The notes under the pieces were generated by a model. That model searched no databases. It worked only from the letters and a program-made list of their open reading frames with translations, and was not told where the DNA came from. The translations under genes and the position numbers were made by a program. Shown in pieces: positions 45,081 through 54,564 of a stretch of 57,438 nucleotides of DNA; position 1 is the stretch's first letter; the number at the start of each line of letters is the position of its first letter. This DNA is from Rhodanobacter sp. (GTDB lineage: Bacteria; Pseudomonadota; Gammaproteobacteria; Xanthomonadales; Rhodanobacteraceae): assembly GCA_022730295.1 (NCBI GenBank), contig DZCM01000004.1, positions 1 through 57,438 of the forward strand, given 5' to 3'.

Positions 45081-45424
45081 TGTAAATTCCTTGAGGTCGC
45101 CGGCGCGATGCGCGTCTCCGGCGGCGCCTTCTGAGGGGCGGCCAGCCGGATCGCGTGCCGCGCCTGGCGGCAGTCGCCGGATCCAAACTGGAGAATCCGG
45201 CTGGTGATGAGAGGGTTTGTCACGTCCCGGCGTCCCCACACCGTCATGCAGACGGTGGGCAAACGCCGACCCGAACGTTACGATGGCGGGGTGCCGGCTG
45301 CTTCCGGTCAGGATTGGCAGGCGGAAGCCTTGTCCGCGCAGCGCAAGGGTACAGGTTCGCCCGGGTGGGGCCAGAGCCTGTGTGGCGCGCTTGCAATCGT
45401 ATCATTGCAGAGGCAAATTTTTCA

Positions 45425-46405
45425 ATGGGAACGGTGACTTCGGCCATGGACTTCAATTCTGTGCGAATTTTGGAGGTGGGCCCCGAGCGCGACGGTCAGC
45501 GTGTGGATAACTGCCTTGCCGCGTTGCTGAAGGGGGTGCCGAAGACGCATATCTATCGGCTGCTGCGGACCGGGCAGGTGCGGGTGAACGGCAAGCGCGC
45601 CAAACCGGACACCCGGCTGGCGGAGGGCGACGCACTCAGGATTCCACCCGTCCGGGTCGCCGAACGTGACGAGCCCGGTGCGCCGCCAGCGGCGATGCTG
45701 GATGAAGTCCGCCGCGCGGTGATTTTCGAGGACAAGGATTTTCTGGTGATCGACAAGCCCGCCGGCATCGCCAGCCACGGCGGCAGCGGGGTGACATTTG
45801 GCGCGATCGAACTCATGCGTGCGGCGCGACCGGGCGAACATCTCGAACTCGCACACAGGCTGGATCGCGACACCTCGGGCGTGCTGGTGTTCGCGCGTTC
45901 ACGGCGCGGGTTGGTCGGGGTGCAACGCCTGATCCGCGATGGCGAAACCACCAAGCAGTACCTGTGCCTGATGACGGGCAAGCTGCAGCGTGAAAAGTTT
46001 GATGTCAACGCGCCGCTGCGCAAGTCGGTATTGGCGGGTGGCGAGCGGATGGTGCGGGTCGACGACGAAGGCAAACCGGCGCTGACGTTCTTCCGGCGCG
46101 TTGAACGTTATGAGGGTGCGAGTCTGGTCGAAGCCACGCTCGCGAGCGGCCGTACCCACCAGATTCGCGTGCATGCGGCACATGCTGGCTATCCGTTGGC
46201 GGGTGATCCGAAGTACGGCGAGCGCGAGGCCAACAAGCGTTTCCATGCGCTCGGCTTGGAGCGGATGTTCCTGCATGCGGCGCGCTTCGAATTCGAACTC
46301 GGCGAGAACGCCTACAGTTTCTCCGCGCCGCTGCCGGATGACCTGCGTGCGGTTCTGGATCGGTTGCAGGGTGGTACCGCGCGCGCCAAACAGAGGCGAT
46401 CATGA
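45425..46405 (+). CDS. rluC: 23S rRNA pseudouridine synthase RluC family
   Basis: S4 domain (QRVDNCLAALLKGVPKTHIYRLLRTGQVRVNGKRAK), HRLDRDTSGVLVFA, SGRTHQIRVHAAHAGYPLAGDPKYG; divergent to rne. Confidence 0.93.
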   Translation: MGTVTSAMDFNSVRILEVGPERDGQRVDNCLAALLKGVPKTHIYRLLRTGQVRVNGKRAKPDTRLAEGDALRIPPVRVAERDEPGAPPAAMLDEVRRAVIFEDKDFLVIDKPAGIASHGGSGVTFGAIELMRAARPGEHLELAHRLDRDTSGVLVFARSRRGLVGVQRLIRDGETTKQYLCLMTGKLQREKFDVNAPLRKSVLAGGERMVRVDDEGKPALTFFRRVERYEGASLVEATLASGRTHQIRVHAAHAGYPLAGDPKYGEREANKRFHALGLERMFLHAARFEFELGENAYSFSAPLPDDLRAVLDRLQGGTARAKQRRS

Positions 46406-46684
46406 CGCGGACAACGGCGGGTGGACGCGGATCAAGCAGGAGCAAAACGAACGAGATCGCTTTCCTGGCGCAGATTATTTGCTCCATCAGGGCTTTTCCG
46501 CCCGCATCCATGTCGAAGCCTTCCTGCCGTTCGCATGGACTGCATGACGCGAATTGGCATGGTTACGCGTGAATCGGGAGGCCTTGTCCGTGTTGGTCCG
46601 CGTTGATCCGCATCCAATGCTTGTTCCAGCCAGCGTTCGCGCAACTGCTAGAATTACGGGCTTTCGCGTCCTCGGAACCCACGC

Positions 46685-48031
46685 ATGAAACTCACCATCT
46701 TCGGCACCGGCTACGTGGGTCTCGTGACCGGCACCTGTCTCGCCGAGATGGGCAACCATGTGCTGTGCATGGACGTTGATGCCGGCAAGATCGCGCGGCT
46801 TGAACAGGGCGAGATCCCGATCTACGAGCCGGGCCTGGAACCGTTGGTCAAACGCAACCACGCCGCGGGCCGGCTCACCTTCACCACCGATGCAGCGAAA
46901 GCCGTCGCGCATGCTGACGTGATTTTCATCGCGGTCGGCACGCCGCCCGACGAAGACGGCAGCGCCGATCTGAAATACGTGGTGGCGGTGGCCAGGAGCA
47001 TCGGTGAGAACCTCGCCCACTACGCGGTGGTCGTGGACAAGTCCACCGTGCCGGTCGGAACCGCTGATCGCGTTCGTCGCGAAATCGCGCAAGCCATGCA
47101 GGCGCGCGGTGCCGACGTCGACTTCGATGTCGTGTCGAACCCTGAGTTCCTGAAAGAGGGCGATGCCGTCAACGACTGCATGAAGCCCGATCGCATCGTG
47201 GTGGGCTCGTCCTCGTCGCGCGCGATCGAGGTCATCAAAAATCTGTACGCGCCGTTCAACCGCAACCATGAGCGCATCGTGGTGATGGATGAACGCTCGG
47301 CCGAGCTGACCAAGTACGCCGCCAACGCCATGCTGGCGACCAAGATCAGCTTCATGAACGAGATCGCCAACATCGCCGAGCGCGTCGGTGCAGACGTCGA
47401 GATGGTGCGCCACGGTATCGGCGCCGACCCGCGCATCGGCTACCACTTCATTTATCCCGGCACCGGCTACGGCGGCTCATGTTTCCCGAAAGACGTGCAG
47501 GCGTTGGAGCGCACGGCACACCAACACCAGTACGACGCGCGCCTGCTGGGCGCGGTGGAAGCGGTCAACCAGGACCAGAAGCGCAAGCTGTTCGATTTGA
47601 TCTCGCGCCACTTCGATGGTGATTTGAGCGGCAAGACCGTGGCGTTGTGGGGACTGGCCTTCAAGCCCAACACCGACGACATGCGCGAAGCTTCCAGCCG
47701 CGTGTTGATGGAAGCCTTGTGGCGGGCTGGCGCCAAGGTGCGCGCATTCGATCCACAGGCGCTTGGAGAAACCGCGCGCTTGTATGGTGATCGTGCGGAC
47801 TTGGCGTTGTGCGACGATCCCTGGCACGCGCTCGCCGGTGCCGATGTGCTGGCCGTGGTCACCGAGTGGAAGGTGTTCCGCAGCCCCGATTTCGCGCGCG
47901 TGAAATCGGTCTTGAAAGTACCCGCGGTTTTTGATGGCCGCAACCTGTACGATCCCGCCACGGTCGAGGCTGGAGGCTTGGCGTATTACGGCATCGGCCG
48001 TGGCCGCAGCGTGACCATTCCGGAGGCGTGA
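46685..48031 (+). CDS. ugd: UDP-glucose 6-dehydrogenase
   Basis: [26 protein letters not shown] ... [18 protein letters not shown]. Confidence 0.95.
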   Translation: MKLTIFGTGYVGLVTGTCLAEMGNHVLCMDVDAGKIARLEQGEIPIYEPGLEPLVKRNHAAGRLTFTTDAAKAVAHADVIFIAVGTPPDEDGSADLKYVVAVARSIGENLAHYAVVVDKSTVPVGTADRVRREIAQAMQARGADVDFDVVSNPEFLKEGDAVNDCMKPDRIVVGSSSSRAIEVIKNLYAPFNRNHERIVVMDERSAELTKYAANAMLATKISFMNEIANIAERVGADVEMVRHGIGADPRIGYHFIYPGTGYGGSCFPKDVQALERTAHQHQYDARLLGAVEAVNQDQKRKLFDLISRHFDGDLSGKTVALWGLAFKPNTDDMREASSRVLMEALWRAGAKVRAFDPQALGETARLYGDRADLALCDDPWHALAGADVLAVVTEWKVFRSPDFARVKSVLKVPAVFDGRNLYDPATVEAGGLAYYGIGRGRSVTIPEA

Positions 48032-48032
48032 C

Positions 48033-48251
48033 ATGCCGACCCCGCCCGACAATGAACGCATCAACGAGCTCGAGTTGAAGCTGACCTTCCTCGACGATGC
48101 GGTGGCGTCGTTGAATGACAGCGAGGTCCAGCAGTCGCAACGTTTGCTGCGGCTCGAAAACGCGTTGTCAGAACTGCGCCTGGATCTGTCGGCGTTGCGG
48201 ACAAGCCTTGCGGATGATGTACACGACGAACCTCCGCCGCCGCATTATTGA
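48033..48251 (+). CDS. slyX: SlyX family protein
   Basis: INELELKLTFLDDAVASLNDSEVQQSQRLLRLENAL ... DEPPPPHY. Confidence 0.92.
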   Translation: MPTPPDNERINELELKLTFLDDAVASLNDSEVQQSQRLLRLENALSELRLDLSALRTSLADDVHDEPPPPHY

Positions 48252-48568
48252 GACCCTTGGATAACCTGCTGCGCTCGGCAGCTCGCGCGCCGGCGGTGCT
48301 CGCAATGCTCACGTACTGACGTGTACGCTCCGCTTGCTCCGCTCCGGCGGCCCGCGATCTGCCATCGCTCGCGACGGTTCTCCAAGGGCCTCGCTCGGCA
48401 CGACCAGGCGGATGTGCGGCATGAGCATCTCGTTCTCATGTGAGTCCACCTCGGCCATAAGAGCCGCCATCCATGGCCAAGAGCTCCGTGGCCTGACTTT
48501 CCACAAAAGCCGCTTCGAACGATGCACTCAGAGCGAGGCATTGAAGCGGTTTTCTTCGAAGACCGAGC

Positions 48569-49117
48569 ATGAGTGATTCCCTTCGTGACCAGTTGTTGAA
48601 AGCCGGTTTCAAGGCTACGCCGAAGCCGCAGGTCAAACCGCATTCGCACCAGCCCGTCCAGCACAAGGCGGCTTTGCACAAACCGCAGGCAAACAAGCCA
48701 CAGCGCGAGCCTGGCGAACTCGATCTCGCGCAGGCGTTCGCGCTGCGCGCGAAAGTCGAGCGCTCCGAGCACGAAGCCGCCGAGCGCGAGGCGCGCGAGA
48801 AGGCGGCGAGGAAGAAGGAGATCAAGCGCAAACTGCAGGAACTGATCGGCGGCAATGCTCTGAATCGCGACAGCGCCGAGGAAACCCGTAACTTCGAATT
48901 CGCGGGCAGGATCCGGCGCGTCTATGTAACCAGGGACCAACTGGCCCAACTCAACGCTGGTGAATTGGGCGTGGTGATGCATGGCGGCCGTGCCTTGCTG
49001 GTTACGCGTGAGCTGGCACTGGCGGCACACGCCATCTCAGCGGAAGCCATCGCGCTGCTGGTCGATCCTACCGCGCCGATTGCCGACGACGGCGTGCCCG
49101 ATGATTTGATGTGGTAA
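48569..49117 (+). CDS. DUF2058 family protein
   Basis: MSDSLRDQLLKAGFKA..., Lys/Glu-rich middle, RRVYVTRDQLAQLNAGELGVV. Confidence 0.88.
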   Translation: MSDSLRDQLLKAGFKATPKPQVKPHSHQPVQHKAALHKPQANKPQREPGELDLAQAFALRAKVERSEHEAAEREAREKAARKKEIKRKLQELIGGNALNRDSAEETRNFEFAGRIRRVYVTRDQLAQLNAGELGVVMHGGRALLVTRELALAAHAISAEAIALLVDPTAPIADDGVPDDLMW

Positions 49118-49131
49118 GCAGGAAAGCATCA

Positions 49132-49211
49132 GTCCGCAAATAAACGCAAATCAACGCGATTGGCGCTTGGGTTTACTGATGACTTGCGTTCATTCGCGTT
49201 CATTGGCGGAC
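49132..49211. repeat. Long imperfect intergenic inverted repeat between convergent genes
   Basis: GTCCGCAAATAAACGCAAATCAACGC / GCGTTCATTCGCGTTCATTGGCGGAC, 22/26 complementary, 28-nt loop. Confidence 0.85.
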
Positions 49212-49259
49212 GGGTTTGGAATCCTCCGGTGTGCCTCGAAGCAGGAAAGGTAGGTTGGC

Positions 49260-51323
49260 CTACGCCGCTCTGACCGGCCCCGCCAACACCGGGTTGAACC
49301 ACCCCTGTTTCGGCGCGAAGCGCGGGCCGTGGGTTTGTGCGAGCGTTTCGAGTTTTTCGCGCAGGGTTCCGGCGCCGGCCGAGCGGATGTACTGGATCGG
49401 ACCACCGCGGAACGGTGCGAAACCGGTGCCGAAGATCACGCCGGCATCCAGCAGGTCGGCGTCCTCGACCACGCCGTCATGCAGGCAGGCCACGGCTTCG
49501 TTGAGCATCGGCAGGATCAGGCGATCCTCGAGGTCGGCGGGTGCGCGGTAGTTGGAATCGATCTTGGGTTTTTGCGGCTTGCCGTCTTTCCACACGTAGA
49601 AACCCTGGCCGTCCTTCTTGCCGCGCTTGCCCGCCTCGGCCCGGTCGGCGATGCCGTAGGGGATTTCCAGCTTCAGCAACGGACCAAGTTCGCGACCGAC
49701 CGACATCGCAACGTCCAGCCCCACGGTGTCGGCCAGTTCAATCGGTCCCATCGGCATGCCAAAACGTTTCGCGGCGCGGTCGATTACCGGACCGGGGATG
49801 CCTTCGGCATGGCAGCGGATCGCTTCGAGCATATAGGGAACGAGGATGCGGTTGACCAGGAACCCCGGCGTGCCTTTGACCGGCACCGGCAATTTCCCGA
49901 TCGCCTTCACCCAGGCCAGCGCGCGCTTGACGCTGCCTTCCTCCAGCCCGTCGTGGCACACCACTTCAACCAGCGGCATTTGCGCGACCGGATTGAAGAA
50001 GTGCAGGCCGAGGAATCGCTGCGGCTGCGTGAATGCCGTGCGCAGTTCGTCCAGAGGGATCGATGATGTATTGCTGGCGATCAATGCTTCCGGCGCCATC
50101 TTCGGTTCAAGCAGGCGATAGATCGCTTCCTTGGCTTCCGGGTTTTCGTAGATCGCCTCGATGGCCAGCTGCGCCGATGCCGCGCCGGCGCCTTCGACGT
50201 CGGCGACGAGACGTTTCGCGACCGGCTCGATGCGCTCGGGTGTCTTCAGTTTTTTCTCGAACAATTTGCGGGCGCGCGCCAGCGCAGGTTCGACGAACTT
50301 CATTTCGCGATCCTGCAGGGTGACTTCGAAGCCGCGCAAAGCGCTCCACGCCGCGATGTCGCCGCCCATCACGCCGGCGCCAACCACGTGCACGTGCTGA
50401 ATCCCGTGCTTGGTGTCACCCGCCAGCGCACGCATGCGTTCGCGCAGAAAAAAGATGCGAATCAGGTTGCGCGCGGTGTCGGTCTTGGCGAGGCTCGCCA
50501 CCGACGCTGCTTCCAGTCGCAAGCGTTGCCGGATGTTGCCGCCACCGCGCCGCCAGACCTCGATCAGCGCGAACGGGGCAGGGTAGTGCTGCGGCGATAC
50601 CTTCGCGGCGGTTTGCTTGCGCATGACCGGCGCAAGAATCTGGCGCGCGAGCCAGGTGTTGGTCAGCCACGCCAATGCACGCTGGCCAAACGGGTGCGAC
50701 ACCGGATGCAAGGCCAATTCGCGTGCGACGTCGAGCAGCTTGCCGGGCAGTGCCAGCCGATCGACCAGACCATCGCTGCGCGCGCGTTCTGCCGACAGCG
50801 CGCGACCGGTCAGCATCATCGCCAGGGCTTGCGGTGCGCCGATCAGGCGCGGCAGGCGCGCCGTGCCGCCCCATCCGGGATGAATGCCGAGTTGCACTTC
50901 CGGCAGCGCGATGCGCGTCTCCGGTGCGCTGGCGGCGACCCGCATCCGGCACGCCAGCGCAAGTTCGGTGCCGCCGCCCATGCACGCTCCGTGGATCGCG
51001 GCAACGGTCGGCACAGGCAGCCGCGCCAGGTTCTGGAAGACCTGTTGGCCATGTTCGATTTCTTCGCGCACGCTGCCGGCGCGCTCGTAGCCTTCGAATT
51101 CGTTCAGATCGGCACCGACAGCAAAACCTGACGGCTTGCCGGAATGGATCACTACTGCGCGTGGCCGCTCGATCACGATGCGTTCCAGCATCGCATCCAG
51201 CTCGTCCAACACCGCGCGCGAAAGTGCGTTGACGCCGCTGCCGGCGCGGTTGAGGGTCAGGACCAGCACCCCGTCAGCGCCCAGCGAAGCTTGCCAATGC
51301 CTGAACCGCAATCCATCGAACAC
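49260..51323 (-). CDS. 3-hydroxyacyl-CoA dehydrogenase / enoyl-CoA hydratase bifunctional protein (FadB/FadJ-like)
   Basis: Crotonase domain (ACMGGGTELALACRMRVA) plus 3HCDH domain (VVGAGVMGGDIAAWSALRGFEVTLQD; FFNPVAQMPLVEVV). Confidence 0.93.
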   Translation of the reverse strand: MFDGLRFRHWQASLGADGVLVLTLNRAGSGVNALSRAVLDELDAMLERIVIERPRAVVIHSGKPSGFAVGADLNEFEGYERAGSVREEIEHGQQVFQNLARLPVPTVAAIHGACMGGGTELALACRMRVAASAPETRIALPEVQLGIHPGWGGTARLPRLIGAPQALAMMLTGRALSAERARSDGLVDRLALPGKLLDVARELALHPVSHPFGQRALAWLTNTWLARQILAPVMRKQTAAKVSPQHYPAPFALIEVWRRGGGNIRQRLRLEAASVASLAKTDTARNLIRIFFLRERMRALAGDTKHGIQHVHVVGAGVMGGDIAAWSALRGFEVTLQDREMKFVEPALARARKLFEKKLKTPERIEPVAKRLVADVEGAGAASAQLAIEAIYENPEAKEAIYRLLEPKMAPEALIASNTSSIPLDELRTAFTQPQRFLGLHFFNPVAQMPLVEVVCHDGLEEGSVKRALAWVKAIGKLPVPVKGTPGFLVNRILVPYMLEAIRCHAEGIPGPVIDRAAKRFGMPMGPIELADTVGLDVAMSVGRELGPLLKLEIPYGIADRAEAGKRGKKDGQGFYVWKDGKPQKPKIDSNYRAPADLEDRLILPMLNEAVACLHDGVVEDADLLDAGVIFGTGFAPFRGGPIQYIRSAGAGTLREKLETLAQTHGPRFAPKQGWFNPVLAGPVRAA

Positions 51324-51478
51324 GTTGCGCTCCCGTTACCATCCAGCAGGCATCATCGGGTGGCTGGCGGGCGGGGTCAACGACTTCGAAACCGGCCGTG
51401 CGCTACGCTTGAATCCGGCGCATCCGGCCCAAGCATTGACCAGATACGTTGTGGAATTGCGAAATGGTGAAGTTGGGT

Positions 51479-51506
51479 GAACTTTCGCGCGGGGAGCGCG
51501 GTCTTA
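51479..51506 (+). promoter_or_regulatory. RpoE-type (ECF sigma-E) promoter upstream of rpoE
   Basis: GAACTT-N16-GTCTTA, about 45 nt upstream of the rpoE ATG. Confidence 0.7.
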
Positions 51507-51550
51507 CCGGCATGCACATAGCGTCCGGACTAGCAGGGAGTGAAGCCCGG

Positions 51551-52138
51551 ATGGGCGATGTGGAAACCGATGGCGCATTGGTCGCGCGCGTGCGCAACGG
51601 CGACAGCCGGGCCTTCGACCTGCTGGTGCGCAAGTATCAGCACAAGATCATCGGCCTGATCTCCCGGTATGTGCACGATTGGGCCGAGTGCGAGGATGTC
51701 GCGCAGGAAGCCTTCATCCGTGCCTACCGCGCGATCGGCAACTTTCGTGGAGACAGTGCGTTCTACACCTGGCTGTACAAGATTGCCGTGAATACCGCCA
51801 AGAATCATCTCGTCGCCACGCGCCGCCGCCCGCCCGCCGAGGACATCGACGCCGAGACCGCAGTGCAGTTCGATTCCGGTATGCGACTGCGTGACGATGC
51901 CACTCCCGAACACGAACTCGCGCGTCACGAGATTGAACAAACCGTATTTGCCACGGTCGAAAAGTTGCCCGAGGAATTGCGTGACGCAATCACCCTGCGC
52001 GAAGTCGATGGACTGTCGTACGAGGAGATTGCCGAGCGCATGGGTTGCCCGATCGGCACCGTGCGTTCGCGCATTTTCCGGGCGCGCGAGGCGATCGACG
52101 AAAAGCTGCGCCCGCTGTTGTCCGATGATGCCGCTTGA
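51551..52138 (+). CDS. rpoE: RNA polymerase sigma factor RpoE
   Basis: DLLVRKYQHKIIGLISRYVHDWAECEDVAQEAFIRAYRAIGNFRGDSAFYTWLYKIAVNTAKNHLV ... MGCPIGTVRSRIFRAREAIDEKL. Confidence 0.97.
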   Translation: MGDVETDGALVARVRNGDSRAFDLLVRKYQHKIIGLISRYVHDWAECEDVAQEAFIRAYRAIGNFRGDSAFYTWLYKIAVNTAKNHLVATRRRPPAEDIDAETAVQFDSGMRLRDDATPEHELARHEIEQTVFATVEKLPEELRDAITLREVDGLSYEEIAERMGCPIGTVRSRIFRAREAIDEKLRPLLSDDAA

Positions 52139-52174
52139 TGCATTGATGAAACCAGTCGCAAGAGGAAGCCGTTG

Positions 52175-52846
52175 ATGGACCCGACCAGCCGCGAAGACCT
52201 TTCTGCCTTGATGGATGGCGAATTGGCCGCCGAGCCGACCCGCTTCCTGTTGCGTCGTCTCGAGCACGATCCCGACTTGTCCGCGACCTGGTCGCGCTGG
52301 CATTTGATTCGCGCGTGTCTCGTATCAGACCCGGCACGGATGTCGGAACCCAGGGCGGATACCAACTTCGCCTCGAGGGTTGCGGCATCCGTGGCCGCGG
52401 ACCAGGCTCCGCGCCAACCGCGGCGGCACTGGGCGCAGTACGTCGGCGGCGGTGCGCTTGCCGCGGGCGTTGCCGTCGCTGCATTGATGTTGAACGTCCC
52501 CAATTCTCCGATGGGCCAGCCTGCATCGATGGCGCAGAGCCGGGTTGCCGCACACGGTACGCAGGTTCCGGCCACGCTGGCGGCTACCACGCCTGCGGCG
52601 AACGCGGTCACGTCGCCGTGGATGTTGGCTCGCCAACCCACCGTGCTGGCCGCGCAACCCGCGTCAGCCAACGTGATTTACGGTACCGGTCTGATGCAGC
52701 CCGAGTACCTGCGTCGCGCCGCTTACGCCCAGGGCGCGTCGAACGTCGCAACGGCGCCAGTTTTCCAGGCTGACGTTTCCAACCAACCGTTCTCGATCGT
52801 GATCGTGCCCACGCCCGTTTCCAGTACGGCGGCGACCAGGCACTGA
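52175..52846 (+). CDS. rseA: Anti-sigma-E factor RseA family protein
   Basis: N-terminal REDLSALMDGELAAEPTRFLLRRLEHDPDLSATWSRWHLIRACL; TM segment; follows rpoE. Confidence 0.9.
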   Translation: MDPTSREDLSALMDGELAAEPTRFLLRRLEHDPDLSATWSRWHLIRACLVSDPARMSEPRADTNFASRVAASVAADQAPRQPRRHWAQYVGGGALAAGVAVAALMLNVPNSPMGQPASMAQSRVAAHGTQVPATLAATTPAANAVTSPWMLARQPTVLAAQPASANVIYGTGLMQPEYLRRAAYAQGASNVATAPVFQADVSNQPFSIVIVPTPVSSTAATRH

Positions 52847-52998
52847 GCCTGCGGCGGCGGATGCAGCACGTCCTCGAACATTCGAGCGGACAGTGGCGAA
52901 CATCCTGCTGCGCTCCTGACCTCGCCCAGCGCGTGCGGCAGCAGCAAACGCGCGCCACGGGCAAGCATATTCCTGCGTACTTCGATAAGGAGACATCC

Positions 52999-54441
52999 AT
53001 GTTGAATCGGGCGAAGCAATTCAGCGCTATCTGCATTCTGTTGCTGTTTTCCGGAGCCGCATTGGCGGCCGCGCCGACAGTGGCGTTGCCGGACTTCACC
53101 AGCATCGTGCAGAAGTATGGCCCTGCGGTGGTGAACGTGGTGGCGCATTACAACCACACCAGCGAGATGGGTAACGACGAGCCAGGCCAGCAACAAGCAC
53201 AACAGCCGCCGCCGCAAATCCAGGAGTTGTTCCGGCATTTTTTTGGAACCCCATTCGGCCCGCAGATGCAGCGGCCCGATCGTGGCGGTGAATCACTCGG
53301 CTCAGGCTTCATCATTTCGGCGGACGGTTACATCCTCACCAATCGGCACGTGGTCGCCAATGCGGATTCGGTGAAAGTACATTTGCCTGATCACCGCACG
53401 TACACCGCGAAGGTCGTCGGCGAGGACAAGATCTACGACATTGCACTGCTCAAGATCGACGCGACCGGGCTGCCGACGGTAGCCGTCGGCAACTCCAGTG
53501 ATCTCAAACCCGGCCAGTGGGTGGTGGCGATCGGTTCGCCCTACGGTCTCGATCATTCGGTGAGTGCTGGCATCATCAGTTACGTTGGCCGCAGTCTCGG
53601 TCAGGACCAGTCGGACGTGCCCTTCATCCAGACCGATGTGCCGATCAATCGTGGCAACTCGGGCGGTCCGCTGTTCAACCTCGCCGGGCAGGTCATCGGC
53701 ATCAACTCGCAGATATTTTCGACCGACGGGGGTGCGATGGGCCTATCGTTCTCGATCCCGATCGATCTGGCGATGAACGCCGCGCACCAGTTGCAGACCA
53801 AGGGCTATGTCAGTCGCGGCATGCTGGGTGTCGGTATCCAGAGCATCAATGAGAGCATCGCCAAGTCGAAGGGCCTGAAACAGGCGCAAGGTGCACTGAT
53901 CACGCAAGTGCAATCGGGCGGCCCTGCCGCCAAGGCAGGCCTTGAGATTGGTGACGTGATCACCGCCTTCGATGGACACAAAATTTACGATTCGTCGCAG
54001 GTGCCGCCGGTGGTCGCGATGACCGCGCCGGGCACCGAGGCCACGCTCGACATCATTCGCAATGGCAAGCCGATGACGGTGAGGGTGAGGATTGGCGAAA
54101 TGCCGCGCAACGGGCTGTCAGCCGAGTACCTCGCCGGCGCACCGTCGACGCGTGGCAGCAATTTGCTCGGCTTGAGCGTGCAGGACATCACGCCGCAAAT
54201 CCGCCAGCAGCTTGGGTATCAGGGCAAGGGCGGCGTGGTGGTCACCGATGTCGAGGGCGCTGCTGCGCGAGCTGGCCTGTCGCCGGGCGACATCATCCTG
54301 CGCGTCGGCAACCAGGCCGTGGACAGCGTTGCCGGGTTCCGTCGAGAAACCGCCAACGTGAAGCCCGGCAGCACGGTGCTGGTACTGGTGTCACGGCAGG
54401 GCCAGAACACCTTCGTCACCATCAGCCCGCCGGCGAAGTAA
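52999..54441 (+). CDS. Do/DegQ/MucD family periplasmic serine endopeptidase
   Basis: Catalytic triad regions LTNRHVV, DIALLKID, RGNSGGPLFNLAG; two PDZ domains; signal peptide. Confidence 0.95.
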   Translation: MLNRAKQFSAICILLLFSGAALAAAPTVALPDFTSIVQKYGPAVVNVVAHYNHTSEMGNDEPGQQQAQQPPPQIQELFRHFFGTPFGPQMQRPDRGGESLGSGFIISADGYILTNRHVVANADSVKVHLPDHRTYTAKVVGEDKIYDIALLKIDATGLPTVAVGNSSDLKPGQWVVAIGSPYGLDHSVSAGIISYVGRSLGQDQSDVPFIQTDVPINRGNSGGPLFNLAGQVIGINSQIFSTDGGAMGLSFSIPIDLAMNAAHQLQTKGYVSRGMLGVGIQSINESIAKSKGLKQAQGALITQVQSGGPAAKAGLEIGDVITAFDGHKIYDSSQVPPVVAMTAPGTEATLDIIRNGKPMTVRVRIGEMPRNGLSAEYLAGAPSTRGSNLLGLSVQDITPQIRQQLGYQGKGGVVVTDVEGAAARAGLSPGDIILRVGNQAVDSVAGFRRETANVKPGSTVLVLVSRQGQNTFVTISPPAK

Positions 54442-54463
54442 TCAGGCTTGCTGATTCAGGCCA

Positions 54464-54500
54464 AAAGGGCCTGCCGATGTCGGCAGGCCCTTTCGCTTTG
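54464..54500 (+). terminator. Rho-independent terminator after degQ/mucD
   Basis: 14-bp perfect stem AAAGGGCCTGCCGA-TG-TCGGCAGGCCCTTT. Confidence 0.88.
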
Positions 54501-54564
54501 CTGCCGCGGTTGCAGTTTTGATCAAGGGTATGATGAGGCTCCGTGTCCGGACTTGTTGCGTGCA

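Noticed and set aside
48252-48568. Small ORFs and GC-rich words (CTCACGTACTGACGTGTACGCTCCG) between slyX and the DUF2058 gene
   Set aside because: Possibly a dispersed intergenic repeat, but neither a coding signal nor a defined boundary could be supported
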